This document shows positions 16,652-25,029 of a stretch of 39,097 nucleotides of DNA, piece after piece (position 1 is the stretch's first letter; every line of letters begins with the position of its first letter). The stretch spans positions 1 to 39,097 of the forward strand of contig JAAFIG010000042.1 in the NCBI GenBank assembly GCA_013298595.1, given 5' to 3'. The notes beneath the pieces were generated by a model. That model saw only the letters and a list, made by a program, of their open reading frames with translations, was not told where the DNA came from and ran no database searches. Source of the stretch: Deinococcales bacterium (lineage in GTDB: Bacteria > Deinococcota > Deinococci > Deinococcales > JAAFIG01). The position numbers and the translations under genes are program-made.

Positions 16652-16657
16652 TACAAT
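16652..16657 (+). promoter_or_regulatory. -10 box of leaderless promoter for the outer-membrane-like protein
   Basis: TACAAT lies exactly six bases before the GTG at 16664. It decides the start: upstream ATG 16637 lies before the promoter and would add nine residues ahead of a perfect signal peptide. Confidence 0.55.
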
Positions 16658-16663
16658 TGTGCC

Positions 16664-17170
16664 GTGAAAAAATTATTGATCGTATTATTCAGTATTTGTT
16701 TATTGCAGTCAGCTCGAGCCGAAGAATACTTTGGTGTCCGTGGCGAGTTGTTATTTCCATTTGCGGGTGCAAGTACCAGTGCTTGGGCTTTACCCGAAGT
16801 TGGTGTGCAATTTGGTGTGGATTTCCGTGAATTCAATCTGGGCTTCCGCGCCAGTGCTTCTACTTTGTTGGTCACGTACCGTTTAGCTTTTGATGTCTAT
16901 TACTTGTTGCAAATTCCCAACGGTTCAACCGCTTATTTTGGCGGTGGTGGCGGCTTAGTCGGTGCATTTGCCAATGTTGCGGGTTTACAATCTGGTCAAG
17001 CTCTTGCCGAAATTCGCGGCATTATTGGCTATCAAAGCGGTATTAGCGGATTTGGTGGCAGGTTATTCCTCGAGTTCATTCCTAGTTACATGCCAGGGTT
17101 AAATGGTGGCACCTTTGCCTTTACTGTTGGGCTGGGCTTTAATTTCCGAGGGAACATCGGGGGCTTCTAA
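16664..17170 (+). CDS. Exported beta-barrel-like (outer membrane) protein
   Basis: A 168-residue protein starting at GTG with signal peptide MKKLLIVLFSICLLQSARA, cut before EEYFGVRG. The mature part alternates polar and hydrophobic residues with many Gly and aromatic residues (VGVQFGVDFREFNLGFRAS, GGRLFLEFIPSYMPG, TFAFTVGLGFNFRG), typical of small beta-barrels of about eight strands, and ends in Phe as outer membrane proteins often do. Similar short barrels are common in Deinococcus-Thermus. Function unknown. It precedes the ClC gene by 61 bases but that gene has its own promoter. Confidence 0.75.
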   Translation: MKKLLIVLFSICLLQSARAEEYFGVRGELLFPFAGASTSAWALPEVGVQFGVDFREFNLGFRASASTLLVTYRLAFDVYYLLQIPNGSTAYFGGGGGLVGAFANVAGLQSGQALAEIRGIIGYQSGISGFGGRLFLEFIPSYMPGLNGGTFAFTVGLGFNFRGNIGGF

Positions 17171-17231
17171 GTACTACACTCCACCTTTTGTCTTTCACAC
17201 AAAACCAAGCAAGATGATACGCTAACGCCCG

Positions 17232-19028
17232 ATGCAACCAACTAGGCGTGCACTTCCCATTTTTGGCGCTCGACTTGAAACAGGTCGAATTGTTCTGTAC
17301 AGCATTGGTACAGGCATCATGGTTGGTGTACTGGGCACATTACTGGCGTGGTTGCTCGAGAATGTTCAGGAAGTACTTTTAACAGGTTTGACAGGGGTGC
17401 GTCCGCCTGGTTTACCCAACGAAGGTGGTGTGTTGCAATCTTATTCACCACAAGCCGCTTTTTGGCTGATTCCGCTGATGTTACTTGGTTGTGCTGGCGT
17501 AGCCTATTGGTACTCGAGAAATAAAGATGCCGCTCCACTCGAGTCTGACGGTGTCAATGCGTCCTTAAAAGCTTTTCATCAAAACGGTGCAACTGCCGCG
17601 CCACGCCAAACAGCCCTCGAGATTCTACAAGGCATCCTCACTGCAATTGCTGGTGCACCAACAGGTCGGGAAGGTGTTTTCTCGAGTTTAGCCATGTTGT
17701 TATCACCCATTTTTGCTCGAGTGGCACGCTTATCCGACGAGGATCGGCGTTTGATGTTTGTTGCAACTCTTGCCGCGATGCTTAGTTTAGCCTTGCGAGC
17801 ACCACTAGCTGCCGCTGTTTTAGCTGTCGAAATTTTGTATCGGCGTTTTGAATTTGAAATCGAAGCCCTGATGCCCGCCGTGTTATCCAGCGTTATTGCA
17901 TTTGCTGTGTACGGCATTTCTCGAGGTTTCCTACCATTATTTGAATTACCGCAACTCAGCGGACAACCCGCTGCTTTACTACCCGCCTTTTTCTTACTTG
18001 GTTTACTCGAGGCAGCCGCCGCCGCAGGTTTTGTTCTGGCATTGCGTGGTTTGCGGCATGGCTGGCAATTGATTAAAATACCAATCTGGACTCGAGTGGC
18101 ACTAGCTGCTTTATTACTGGGCGGATTAGCCATGTACACACCCTTTGCACTTGGTGATGGTTTAGGTTGGTTGCAATTATCCGTATCAGGGTTTTTACCC
18201 ATTGGCACCGTACTGGCATTACTGGCACTTAGAGCAGGAGCCTTACTCTTATCAGGCTCGAGTGGCGTAGCAGGTGGGTTAATCACCCCAAGTTTAGTAC
18301 TGGGTGGGTTAATTGGTAATTTGTACGCCCAAATCCTAAATATTCTTTTTCCAAATTACCCAATCGAACCAGCGGCATTTACCTTAGCTGGCATGGCAGC
18401 TTTTCTGGCAGGCACAGTCAATGCTCCACTAGCAGCAACCCTGCTGATAACCGAATGGAGTGGTTACGGATTGCTCATCCCATTGCTGCTGACCACACTA
18501 GCAGGGTATATCCTGACAGGACGCGAAAGTGTACTACCCGCCCAAGCCGAATCCCGCTCGAGCAGCCCCGTACACATCAACGAATACCTACAAAGTGCCA
18601 CGGGTTTACGCAACACCCCAGATTTACTCGATTTACTCGAGCAAGACGCGCTGATGGTCTCCGACAACGACGATGAACGCCTTTACCGCTTACCCGTTTC
18701 GGAAACATGGCGTGGACAAATGGTACGTGATCTTGATTGGCACGAAACACTCTTAGTTGCCATTTTACGCGAAGGACACATCCGCGTACCTCGAGGCGAC
18801 ACCACACTCGAAAACAACGACGAATTAGTGGTCATGGCAAGTCGGCAAACCCATGCCAAATTAATTGGTAAACCGCTCGAGGAACCCATTATTGAAGCTG
18901 TGCCAGAAGAAATACTCGAGCCAAGCACACCAAATCTACGCACTCGAGTAATAAGTGCTACCACCAGTTTTTTCAAGCGATTCTCGAGGAAAGAAAAACC
19001 AGTTCAAGACGACTCTCCCTCGAGTTAA
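17232..19028 (+). CDS. ClC-family chloride channel/transporter with TrkA-C domain
   Basis: A 598-residue protein. Residues ~20-440 form the multi-helix ClC core: GAPTGREGVFSSLA corresponds to the G(K/R)EGP anion-binding motif (with Val in place of Pro), and SGVAGGLITPSLVLGGLIG to the GxFxP region (here GLITP). AALAAMLSLALRAPLAAAVLAVEIL is the helix G-H stretch. Residues ~490-535 (GQMVRDLDWHETLLVAILREGHIRVPRGDT) are a TrkA-C/RCK-C ligand-binding domain, a known ClC fusion. A Ser/Lys-rich tail follows. It exchanges or conducts chloride or related anions in the inner membrane. TACGCT lies eight bases before ATG 17232 (leaderless). About 18 CTCGAG sites are present. Confidence 0.9.
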   Translation: MQPTRRALPIFGARLETGRIVLYSIGTGIMVGVLGTLLAWLLENVQEVLLTGLTGVRPPGLPNEGGVLQSYSPQAAFWLIPLMLLGCAGVAYWYSRNKDAAPLESDGVNASLKAFHQNGATAAPRQTALEILQGILTAIAGAPTGREGVFSSLAMLLSPIFARVARLSDEDRRLMFVATLAAMLSLALRAPLAAAVLAVEILYRRFEFEIEALMPAVLSSVIAFAVYGISRGFLPLFELPQLSGQPAALLPAFFLLGLLEAAAAAGFVLALRGLRHGWQLIKIPIWTRVALAALLLGGLAMYTPFALGDGLGWLQLSVSGFLPIGTVLALLALRAGALLLSGSSGVAGGLITPSLVLGGLIGNLYAQILNILFPNYPIEPAAFTLAGMAAFLAGTVNAPLAATLLITEWSGYGLLIPLLLTTLAGYILTGRESVLPAQAESRSSSPVHINEYLQSATGLRNTPDLLDLLEQDALMVSDNDDERLYRLPVSETWRGQMVRDLDWHETLLVAILREGHIRVPRGDTTLENNDELVVMASRQTHAKLIGKPLEEPIIEAVPEEILEPSTPNLRTRVISATTSFFKRFSRKEKPVQDDSPSS

Positions 19029-19037
19029 ATTAGTTTT

Positions 19038-19436
19038 ATGAACACACCATTTTACCCAACCGATTGCAAATTAACATCCGTAAATTATGTCAACGGTTTT
19101 GCCATTGTTGAAGTCATTGACGCTGATGGAAAGACATGGGAAATAAAAGTAAAAAGTCAAACACTGTACATCGCAGCATTAGATTGGACTCAAAAACATC
19201 AATTCAATGGGGTTAGTTTAACAATACACAACCTGAAAGAATCCTTAAAGATCGAAAATGGTTTGTTCCTTCCACCTAACAAAGTATCCGAACTAACTTA
19301 CGATGTTAACAAAGGCTTATCACTAGCTTACGGACATCCGACTTCTGCTTATGAACTTGTTATAACCATCTTTAACTCGAGGCGAATAGCTTCGTTTTTA
19401 GTGGCTCGGGAAGAAGATATTCATTTCAAAACGTGA
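19038..19436 (+). CDS. Hypothetical protein, 132 residues
   Basis: I do not recognise this protein. It is soluble and mostly beta by pattern (NYVNGFAIVEVIDADGKTWE, then ELVITIFNSRRIASFLVARE). The start ATG 19038 comes 10 bases after the ClC stop, and TAAATT lies six bases upstream, so it may have its own leaderless promoter as well as read-through. Only one CTCGAG occurs in 399 bases and the A+T content is higher than next door, which may mean more recent arrival. Confidence 0.65.
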   Translation: MNTPFYPTDCKLTSVNYVNGFAIVEVIDADGKTWEIKVKSQTLYIAALDWTQKHQFNGVSLTIHNLKESLKIENGLFLPPNKVSELTYDVNKGLSLAYGHPTSAYELVITIFNSRRIASFLVAREEDIHFKT

Positions 19437-19475
19437 AATAATCCTTACTGGAAAACGAAAAAATACGTTCAGTAA

Positions 19476-19600
19476 GCCCCTCATCCGACTCGCACCTCAC
19501 CACCTTCCCCACAGTGAAAGGAAAAGCAAAGCCGAAAACTCTCCCCGCACCGAAAAGGGCGCGGGGAGGGTGACGAGCCTATAGCAAGTTAGGTGAGGGC
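19476..19600. repeat. Palindromic intergenic repeat (REP/MITE-like)
   Basis: The outer arms CCTCATCCGACTCGC (19479-19493) and, reversed, CCTCACCTAACTTGC (19584-19598) match at 12 of 15 positions. Inside is a perfect 8-bp stem CTCCCCGC / GCGGGGAG (19541-19548, 19561-19568). The whole is GC-rich in an A+T-rich gap, contains no CTCGAG and looks like the dispersed palindromic intergenic repeats known in many bacteria. Only this copy is in the window. It may also act as a terminator between the plus-strand unknown gene and the minus-strand thioredoxin. Confidence 0.6.
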
Positions 19601-19659
19601 GCACAACATATCAACAAAAATTTATACCTAAGCATCATGTCTTTTGATTGGTAACTACT

Positions 19660-20196
19660 TTATTTTTCTGCTAGTAAATTCTGAATGGTTTTCTCGAGAC
19701 CAGGAATCGCATCTGGGTAACGGCTCGAGAGTTCTCCTGCGTGGGTTTCACGGATTTTGCCTGTTTTATCAACAAAGTAAAAGGCGGGCCAGTAACGGTT
19801 GTTGTAGGCATTCCATGTTTTCTCGAGGTTATCTTGGAATACTGCCCATGTCACTTTGTCTTGGATTAAACTGTTTTTTAAGGCGTTGGCATCTTTGTCG
19901 CTGGCAAATTCTGGGGTGTGGACACCAACAATTTCAAAACCTTGGTCTTTGTATTTTGCATACCAAGCTCGTAGGGTCGGCAAGCTATTATGGCAATTGA
20001 TGCAGGAATGCACCCAGATATTGACCAGTAAAACCTTGCCTTTATAATCCGCGACTTTTTTTGGTGCGCTATTAAGCCAAATGCCGCTAGGTTGAAACTC
20101 AGGAGCTGGTGTTCCAGATTGCTGGGCGCTCGAGAAACCAAAAGCGGCTGCGATTGCTAGAACACCAAGTCCAAGAACTCGAGGAATCATTTTCAT
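19660..20196 (-). CDS. Exported thioredoxin-like (TlpA/DipZ-C type) protein
   Basis: A 178-residue exported thiol-disulfide protein. Signal peptide MKMIPRVLGLGVLAIAAAFGFSSA; thioredoxin fold with WVHSCINCHNSLPTLRAWY as active site (C-x-x-C, here CINC) and VDKTGKIRETHAGE at the strand-turn near the end. The Ile-Asn between the cysteines is as in the thioredoxin-like domain of DipZ proteins. It probably reduces or oxidises envelope proteins. It follows the molybdenum hydroxylase large subunit by 31 bases on the same strand, so it may help mature that enzyme or a cytochrome partner. Confidence 0.9.
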   Translation of the reverse strand: MKMIPRVLGLGVLAIAAAFGFSSAQQSGTPAPEFQPSGIWLNSAPKKVADYKGKVLLVNIWVHSCINCHNSLPTLRAWYAKYKDQGFEIVGVHTPEFASDKDANALKNSLIQDKVTWAVFQDNLEKTWNAYNNRYWPAFYFVDKTGKIRETHAGELSSRYPDAIPGLEKTIQNLLAEK

Positions 20197-20227
20197 GTTG
20201 GAAATACGAAATACTTATGCAAAAAGT

Positions 20228-22399
20228 TCATAGCGCCAAAGGTAATTCTCGTAGGCGCTGACCGTTCAGGGCAAATAAGGCATTGGCAACAGCGGCTGGT
20301 ACTGGTCCTATCACGGGTTCACCCATGCCCGAAGGCGGCTCGGAACTGTCCATAAAATGAACTTCTATGGTTTTAGGCGTGGCTTTCAAGGTCAGAAGCG
20401 GATAGTCCTTAAAATTCGTTTGAACCACCGCCCCATTCTCGATGGTTATTTTCTCGAGCAAGGTCGAACTTAGCCCCATAACCACACTGCCCTTGGCTTG
20501 TAGTGCCGCATTGCTTGGACTGACCACAATGCCTGTGTCTATGCTAACAGTCACACGTTCAACGATAATTTGCTTACCCTCGAGCCGAATTTCCACAACC
20601 ATTGCAACATAGGTGCCAACTGCTGTGCAATACGCTACGCCTCTTGCCGAACCAATTGGCGCTTGGGTAGCCCAACCAGAACGGGTTCGGACATCCTCGA
20701 GCACCGCTTTCATGCGTGGGTTATTGGTGTGTTTTAACCGAAACTCGAGCGGATCGGTTTTAGCTGCCACTGCCAGTTCATCCATGAAACACTCGAGGGC
20801 AAAGACATTAGGCATTAAGCCCACACCACGCCACGGTCCTGTGGGAATCGGTAAATCTACGCGTTGGTTACGCACCTGATAATTAGCGATGTTGTACGGT
20901 AAGAATTGTCCGCTGAGCACACCAAAATCAAAACCAATGGTGTTTTTAATAAAAGCTGGGATAGGAATAACACTAAATAAAATATCGCCGCTGGCAGTAA
21001 CTTGTTGAATAGCTTTAATCGTGCCATTCTCGAGTGTGCCTTGTAGCAGGGTATTTGTTGGTGGGCGGTAAAAACTCTGCTGCATTTCTTCTTCTCGCGT
21101 CCAAGCCACATGAACGGGTTTGCCTACAGCAGCCGATAATCTGGCAGCTTCTGGCGCGGCAGTCTGGCTGCCTTTACGTCCGAAGCTACCACCCATTTGC
21201 ATAGGATAAATTTTAATACTGCGGTCGCCTGGCACAGCTTTTTTAATCGCACTTTCGTCCGAACTCGCGGCTTGCGTACCAACCCAGACATCAATACTTT
21301 TTTCTTTAACATTGGCTAGGGCGGCTAATGGCTCGAGATGAGCATGAGCGGCAAATGGTGTGCGGTACGAAGCTGTAACAACATCGCCTTGTAAGTTGCT
21401 TTGTCCTCGGTTACGAATCACCACACCAGACCCTGCTTTCGCTGTCACCAAGGTGTCTATTTCGGCTTGGGAAATGCTTGTACCACCTGTCCAAGTCAGT
21501 TCTAAGAATTTCAGGGCATTCCGAGCTTGCGTTCGGGTTTGTGCAACCACACCAGCAAAATTATTGGCAACATCCAACACAACTTTGACCACACCCACTT
21601 GGCTTTCGGCTTGACCAGCTCTTGCTGTCTCGAGTTTTGCTCCAAATCTGGGCGCTCGAGCGACTGCACCAAAAAGCATTCCTTTGGCTTGTGCATCCAT
21701 GCTGTACACCGCTTGCCCTGTCACTTTGGATTTGGCATCTAAGCGGCTGAGGGGCTTACCAATGGTGGTGAATTGATTTTTGGCTTTTAAGGCAGGTGGT
21801 GTTTTAGGTAGTACCCATTCACCTTTTTTGGCTGCGACTACAGCGCCGTAAGATAAAGTTTTACTGGAATCGGTTTTTAGGCTGCAAACACCATTTTTAA
21901 TGTCAATACTCGAGGCATCTATACCCATTTGCAAAGCCGCTTCGGTGCGAAGCATTTCACGCAGACTGGCTGCCATTTCCCGAATTGGTTTGAACAAATC
22001 CTTAACCGAAGTACTGCCAAAGGTAAACATAAACGAAGGCGCAAAACCATGTTGCGAATTAGGTTGCCGCAATTCGAGCGACTGCCAATCCACTTCGAGT
22101 TCTTCGGCAGCAATTTGGGCAAGCGCACTTTGAATTCCTTGTCCCATTTCAAATTTTGGTGCATAAAAAATTATGTTACCTTCTTTAATTTCAAACCACA
22201 GATTTGGATTGCTTGGCGCTGGACTGCTGGGCGCTCCACCACCTTCGATTCTGTCCACCAACAACGGACGACCTGCCTCGAGACCAAAGTACCCACCAAT
22301 GGAGAGCACACCAAGGCTACCAGCGGCAATTAAAAAGCGGCGGCGTGTGGTTTTCCAACGCGTAGCAGCATCTGGTTTTGGTTTAGCGGCGCGTTTCAT
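20228..22399 (-). CDS. iorB: Molybdenum hydroxylase large subunit (isoquinoline 1-oxidoreductase beta-like)
   Basis: A 723-residue molybdopterin-binding subunit of the xanthine oxidase family, IorB/membrane aldehyde oxidase type, which oxidises aldehydes or N-heterocycles with water as oxygen donor. Residues ~18-40 (TTRRRFLIAAGSLGVLSIGG) are a twin-arginine signal, so the folded enzyme is exported by Tat. The molybdenum-site motifs include QMGGSFGRKG, PTGPWRGVGLMPN and, near the end, PPSGMGEPVIGPVPAAVANAL. The start overlaps the small subunit's stop by four bases. No FAD subunit is present, as expected for this subgroup, which passes electrons to cytochrome c. The gene symbol is by family similarity only. 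Confidence 0.9.
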   Translation of the reverse strand: MKRAAKPKPDAATRWKTTRRRFLIAAGSLGVLSIGGYFGLEAGRPLLVDRIEGGGAPSSPAPSNPNLWFEIKEGNIIFYAPKFEMGQGIQSALAQIAAEELEVDWQSLELRQPNSQHGFAPSFMFTFGSTSVKDLFKPIREMAASLREMLRTEAALQMGIDASSIDIKNGVCSLKTDSSKTLSYGAVVAAKKGEWVLPKTPPALKAKNQFTTIGKPLSRLDAKSKVTGQAVYSMDAQAKGMLFGAVARAPRFGAKLETARAGQAESQVGVVKVVLDVANNFAGVVAQTRTQARNALKFLELTWTGGTSISQAEIDTLVTAKAGSGVVIRNRGQSNLQGDVVTASYRTPFAAHAHLEPLAALANVKEKSIDVWVGTQAASSDESAIKKAVPGDRSIKIYPMQMGGSFGRKGSQTAAPEAARLSAAVGKPVHVAWTREEEMQQSFYRPPTNTLLQGTLENGTIKAIQQVTASGDILFSVIPIPAFIKNTIGFDFGVLSGQFLPYNIANYQVRNQRVDLPIPTGPWRGVGLMPNVFALECFMDELAVAAKTDPLEFRLKHTNNPRMKAVLEDVRTRSGWATQAPIGSARGVAYCTAVGTYVAMVVEIRLEGKQIIVERVTVSIDTGIVVSPSNAALQAKGSVVMGLSSTLLEKITIENGAVVQTNFKDYPLLTLKATPKTIEVHFMDSSEPPSGMGEPVIGPVPAAVANALFALNGQRLRELPLAL

Positions 22400-22893
22400 G
22401 TTTTTCTCCGAATCACAAGGCGTTTACTGGCTGGTTGCAACGAAGCAATTTCCGAGGCACGTTCAACATTGGCACGAATTGTGTTATAGCCACCACAACG
22501 ACAATAATTATCATTCATCGCATCGTCTATTTGCTCGGGGCTGGGTTGCTTATTTGCCTCGAGCAATTCAACAGCATTCATAATATGCCCCGTCATACAC
22601 CAACAACACTGCAAAGGATTCTCGAGAAAAGCTTGTTGTACAGGGTGTAATTCATCACCAACCGCTAAACCCTCGAGCGTAATGATTGTTTTCCCAATTG
22701 CAGTTTCGGTCATTGTTTGGCAGGAACGTACCACTTTGCCATCCATAAGCACATTACAAGCACCACAAACACCAATGCCACAACCGTAGCGCGTACCAAC
22801 CAAGCCAAGGGTGTCACGCAGCACCCAGACAAGCGGCTCGAGCCGCTGTTCATCGGGAATTGGCACAGATGAATTATTGATTGTTAAGTTCAT
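22396..22893 (-). CDS. iorA: Molybdenum hydroxylase [2Fe-2S] small subunit (IorA-like)
   Basis: A 165-residue two-cluster iron-sulfur subunit. The plant-type cluster cysteines are 38, 43, 46 and 58 (YGCGIGVCGACNVL ... RSC), and the second cluster uses Cys96/97, 99, 131 and 133 (QCCWCMTG ... YCRCGGY). It carries electrons from the molybdenum site of the large subunit. It has no signal of its own and presumably travels with the Tat-signal partner. On the minus strand TAGGCT lies five bases before ATG 22893, a leaderless start for the operon. Confidence 0.93.
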   Translation of the reverse strand: MNLTINNSSVPIPDEQRLEPLVWVLRDTLGLVGTRYGCGIGVCGACNVLMDGKVVRSCQTMTETAIGKTIITLEGLAVGDELHPVQQAFLENPLQCCWCMTGHIMNAVELLEANKQPSPEQIDDAMNDNYCRCGGYNTIRANVERASEIASLQPASKRLVIRRKT

Positions 22894-22969
22894 AATTTAG
22901 CCTACACGGATTTACTCGCTCGAGGTAGCGCCTAAGACACAGTGTACGCAAGTTGGTTATCCATAAAAA

Positions 22970-23000
22970 TCTCTCGAGTCTGCTGGGCAAACTCGAGAGA
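22970..23000 (-). terminator. Terminator built from two CTCGAG palindromes
   Basis: TCTCTCGAGT and ACTCGAGAGA form a 10-bp perfect stem around an 11-base loop, each arm containing one CTCGAG. On the minus strand it is followed directly by TTTTT, so it is a good intrinsic terminator for the dehydrogenase gene ending at 23015. Confidence 0.75.
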
Positions 23001-23014
23001 ACGATTTACTAATT

Positions 23015-24085
23015 TTATTTTACCCAGTCCATCAGGGCAGGTTTATCAAAACTCGAGGTTAGGGTAACTGGTGTATTATTGGTTGCACTGGTATTGACCG
23101 CTTCAAGAATTTCCACCACATGGGCTGCGTGTTCACCTGTCACTCGAGATACCCGATTCTCTGTTATAGCACTGGCTAAATCCTCGAGTCCGCGTGCCCA
23201 ATCCACTTCTTCGGGTGCTGCTTTGACCAGTGGAATTTCGGTGTACGCTTCGGCAAATGGGGCGTACTCAAGTTTAGAATTTGGCATAAACCAACCTGCA
23301 AAACTACTCGAGGATAAGGAACCTTTATCGCCGTGAAATTCGATATTAGAACCTTGTTTATTGCTATGGCTAACATAAAAATTGACAGTTAAACGCACAG
23401 TGATATCGTCTTCAAACTCGAGGTTAGCCACGTAATAATCAAAGGCAGTAATGGTAAAAGGTACACCCTCTTTGGTGATACGGTTTGGATACAAGGTTTT
23501 TGCATATGCCGAAACCCGTTTGACCGCACCAAATAAACTGGTTAACCAAGCTAATGGGTAGACACCAACATCTAAAAACGGACCAACTTCGTAAAAAGGT
23601 TTCGGATTTGGATGCCACCCTTCAATTCGTGCCCAGTTGACTTCGGCATAGACCAAACGAATTTTGCCAATCCCACCATCTAATAAAAACTTCGAGGCGG
23701 TTTGTTGTGCTTCACCAAGAAACGTAATTGGTGCACCAGCTAATCGTAAACCTCGAGCTTTAGCAATGGCTACCAGTTCTTGGGCTTGTGCATATTTCAG
23801 TGCCAAGGGTTTTTCCGAGTAGACATGCTTTCCAGCCTCGAGCGATTGTTTAATGACTGTGTAATGCGCGTCAAAAATTGTTAAATTGACAATTGCATCC
23901 ACATTGGCATCTGCCAGTACAGCCTCGAGTGAAGCATATGCCACACCACCGTATTCTTGTGCAAAGGTTTTTGCCCTAACAACATCAATATCGGAAAAAC
24001 CAACCAATTGCAAATTGCTTTTCTCGAGAATACTTTTGCTGTATGCGGTGGCAATATTGCCGCAACCAACGATCACAACTTTCAT
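23015..24085 (-). CDS. Gfo/Idh/MocA family sugar dehydrogenase
   Basis: A 356-residue NAD(P)-dependent oxidoreductase. The N-terminal Rossmann fold has VIVGCGNIATAYSKSIL (residues 3-19); YSEKPLALKYAQAQELV is the conserved EKP motif, and the C-terminal domain carries GPFLDVGVYPLAWLTSLFG. It probably oxidises or epimerises a sugar or sugar derivative. The start ATG 24085 overlaps the stop of the upstream isomerase gene by four bases and has AAGGAG upstream. Its place beside a LacI regulator and beta-mannosidase suggests a role in mannose/mannoside metabolism. It ends at a strong terminator. Confidence 0.9.
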   Translation of the reverse strand: MKVVIVGCGNIATAYSKSILEKSNLQLVGFSDIDVVRAKTFAQEYGGVAYASLEAVLADANVDAIVNLTIFDAHYTVIKQSLEAGKHVYSEKPLALKYAQAQELVAIAKARGLRLAGAPITFLGEAQQTASKFLLDGGIGKIRLVYAEVNWARIEGWHPNPKPFYEVGPFLDVGVYPLAWLTSLFGAVKRVSAYAKTLYPNRITKEGVPFTITAFDYYVANLEFEDDITVRLTVNFYVSHSNKQGSNIEFHGDKGSLSSSSFAGWFMPNSKLEYAPFAEAYTEIPLVKAAPEEVDWARGLEDLASAITENRVSRVTGEHAAHVVEILEAVNTSATNNTPVTLTSSFDKPALMDWVK

Positions 24086-24819
24086 GAAAACTCCTTATTG
24101 ACTGATTGCTGTTTTAACCATTGATAATTGCGTTCTGCACTTAACATCGGATGCGGACTATGGTCTTGTTCAACAATCAACCACAGGCTAGGTGTTTTTG
24201 CAGCCGCAACCAAGCATTGCTCGAGTGGCACACTGCCTTTGCCAAGTTCCACAGTATTCCAGACTTCGCCATCTAAACGCACATCTTTAATATGTAGTAG
24301 CTGGGCTTTTGCTGCGTTTTGCTCGAGATATTGGGCTGCTTCAAGACCGCCAACTCGCAACCATGCAACATCTATTTCGACATTGCAAATTTCCATAATT
24401 GCATCCATCACACGTTGACCTTGGACTGTTTGGCTGATTTCATGATCGTGATTGTGGTACATAAAATTTATTCCAGCGGCTTTTGCTTGGGCTGTAATGG
24501 TTCGTAAAGACTCGAGAATGTCTTCCCAGGATTGTTCTGGGGTTGGCATACTCCATGCACATATCAGATTGTTTGTACCGATTTCTTTAGTTCGAGCAAC
24601 ACATGCCTCGAAGGTATGTTCGAGTTCTGCCAACACAAAATGATGTCCAATAATCTCGAGTCCGATATTGGCAAATAAGGTTTTGGTTTCGGTGGCAGGT
24701 AGTTGACTACCGTAGACTTCTACGCCTTCATAGCCCATTGCTTTGACTTTACGCAGTGTACCTTCATAATCTGCGTCGAGGGCATCTCGGAGGCTGTATA
24801 TTTGCAATCCTATTTTCAT
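24082..24819 (-). CDS. Sugar phosphate isomerase/epimerase (xylose isomerase-like TIM barrel)
   Basis: A 245-residue TIM-barrel protein of AP endonuclease family 2. It opens with MKIGLQIYSLRDALDADYEG and has YEGVEVYG, MYHNHDHEI (metal ligands), VEIDVAWLRVGG and LHIKDVRLDG. Such proteins isomerise or epimerise sugars with a divalent metal. AAGGAG precedes ATG 24819. It is the first gene of a two-gene operon with the dehydrogenase, whose promoter at ~24948-24977 carries the shared LacI site. Confidence 0.9.
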   Translation of the reverse strand: MKIGLQIYSLRDALDADYEGTLRKVKAMGYEGVEVYGSQLPATETKTLFANIGLEIIGHHFVLAELEHTFEACVARTKEIGTNNLICAWSMPTPEQSWEDILESLRTITAQAKAAGINFMYHNHDHEISQTVQGQRVMDAIMEICNVEIDVAWLRVGGLEAAQYLEQNAAKAQLLHIKDVRLDGEVWNTVELGKGSVPLEQCLVAAAKTPSLWLIVEQDHSPHPMLSAERNYQWLKQQSVNKEFS

Positions 24820-24920
24820 GGTGCTCCTTGGGTTGGGGATACTCTGCGGGGTTAACTCGAGTTTTAGTACGTTTTTAGAATATGTAGATTGGCTCGAGTT
24901 GGGTATTTTGGAAATTTAAA

Positions 24921-24933
24921 TTTGTTTAGTAAA
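24921..24933. promoter_or_regulatory. Operator site TTTGTTTAGTAAA for the LacI regulator
   Basis: The 13-mer TTTGTTTAGTAAA contains the perfect palindrome GTTTAGTAAAC (24924-24934). The same 13-mer occurs in reverse at 26174-26186 before the beta-mannosidase. It lies 14 bases after the -10 box of the minus-strand promoter, about where transcription starts. Confidence 0.7.
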
Positions 24934-24947
24934 CTTATTGCATCCGT

Positions 24948-24977
24948 ATCGTAAATGTGGTCATGGTCATCTGTCAA
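24948..24977 (-). promoter_or_regulatory. Promoter of the isomerase-dehydrogenase operon
   Basis: On the minus strand: -35 TTGACA (24977-24972), 18-base spacer, -10 TACGAT (24953-24948). The design matches the beta-mannosidase promoter (TTGACA, 17, TACGGT). The leader to ATG 24819 is about 120 bases and crosses the operator. Confidence 0.6.
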
Positions 24978-25029
24978 GAGGCTGTAATTAGTCGGTAAAG
25001 CCCATAACAAACCAGCCTGTCAAGCAACC

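Noticed and set aside
16441-16830. 129-residue plus-strand frame overlapping the outer-membrane-like gene
   Set aside because: No recognisable domain; the GTG 16664 frame has a promoter, signal peptide and barrel pattern.
17579-18286. 235-residue minus-strand frame inside the ClC gene
   Set aside because: Ala/Lys/Ser-rich shadow of the conserved ClC frame; no start signal or domain.
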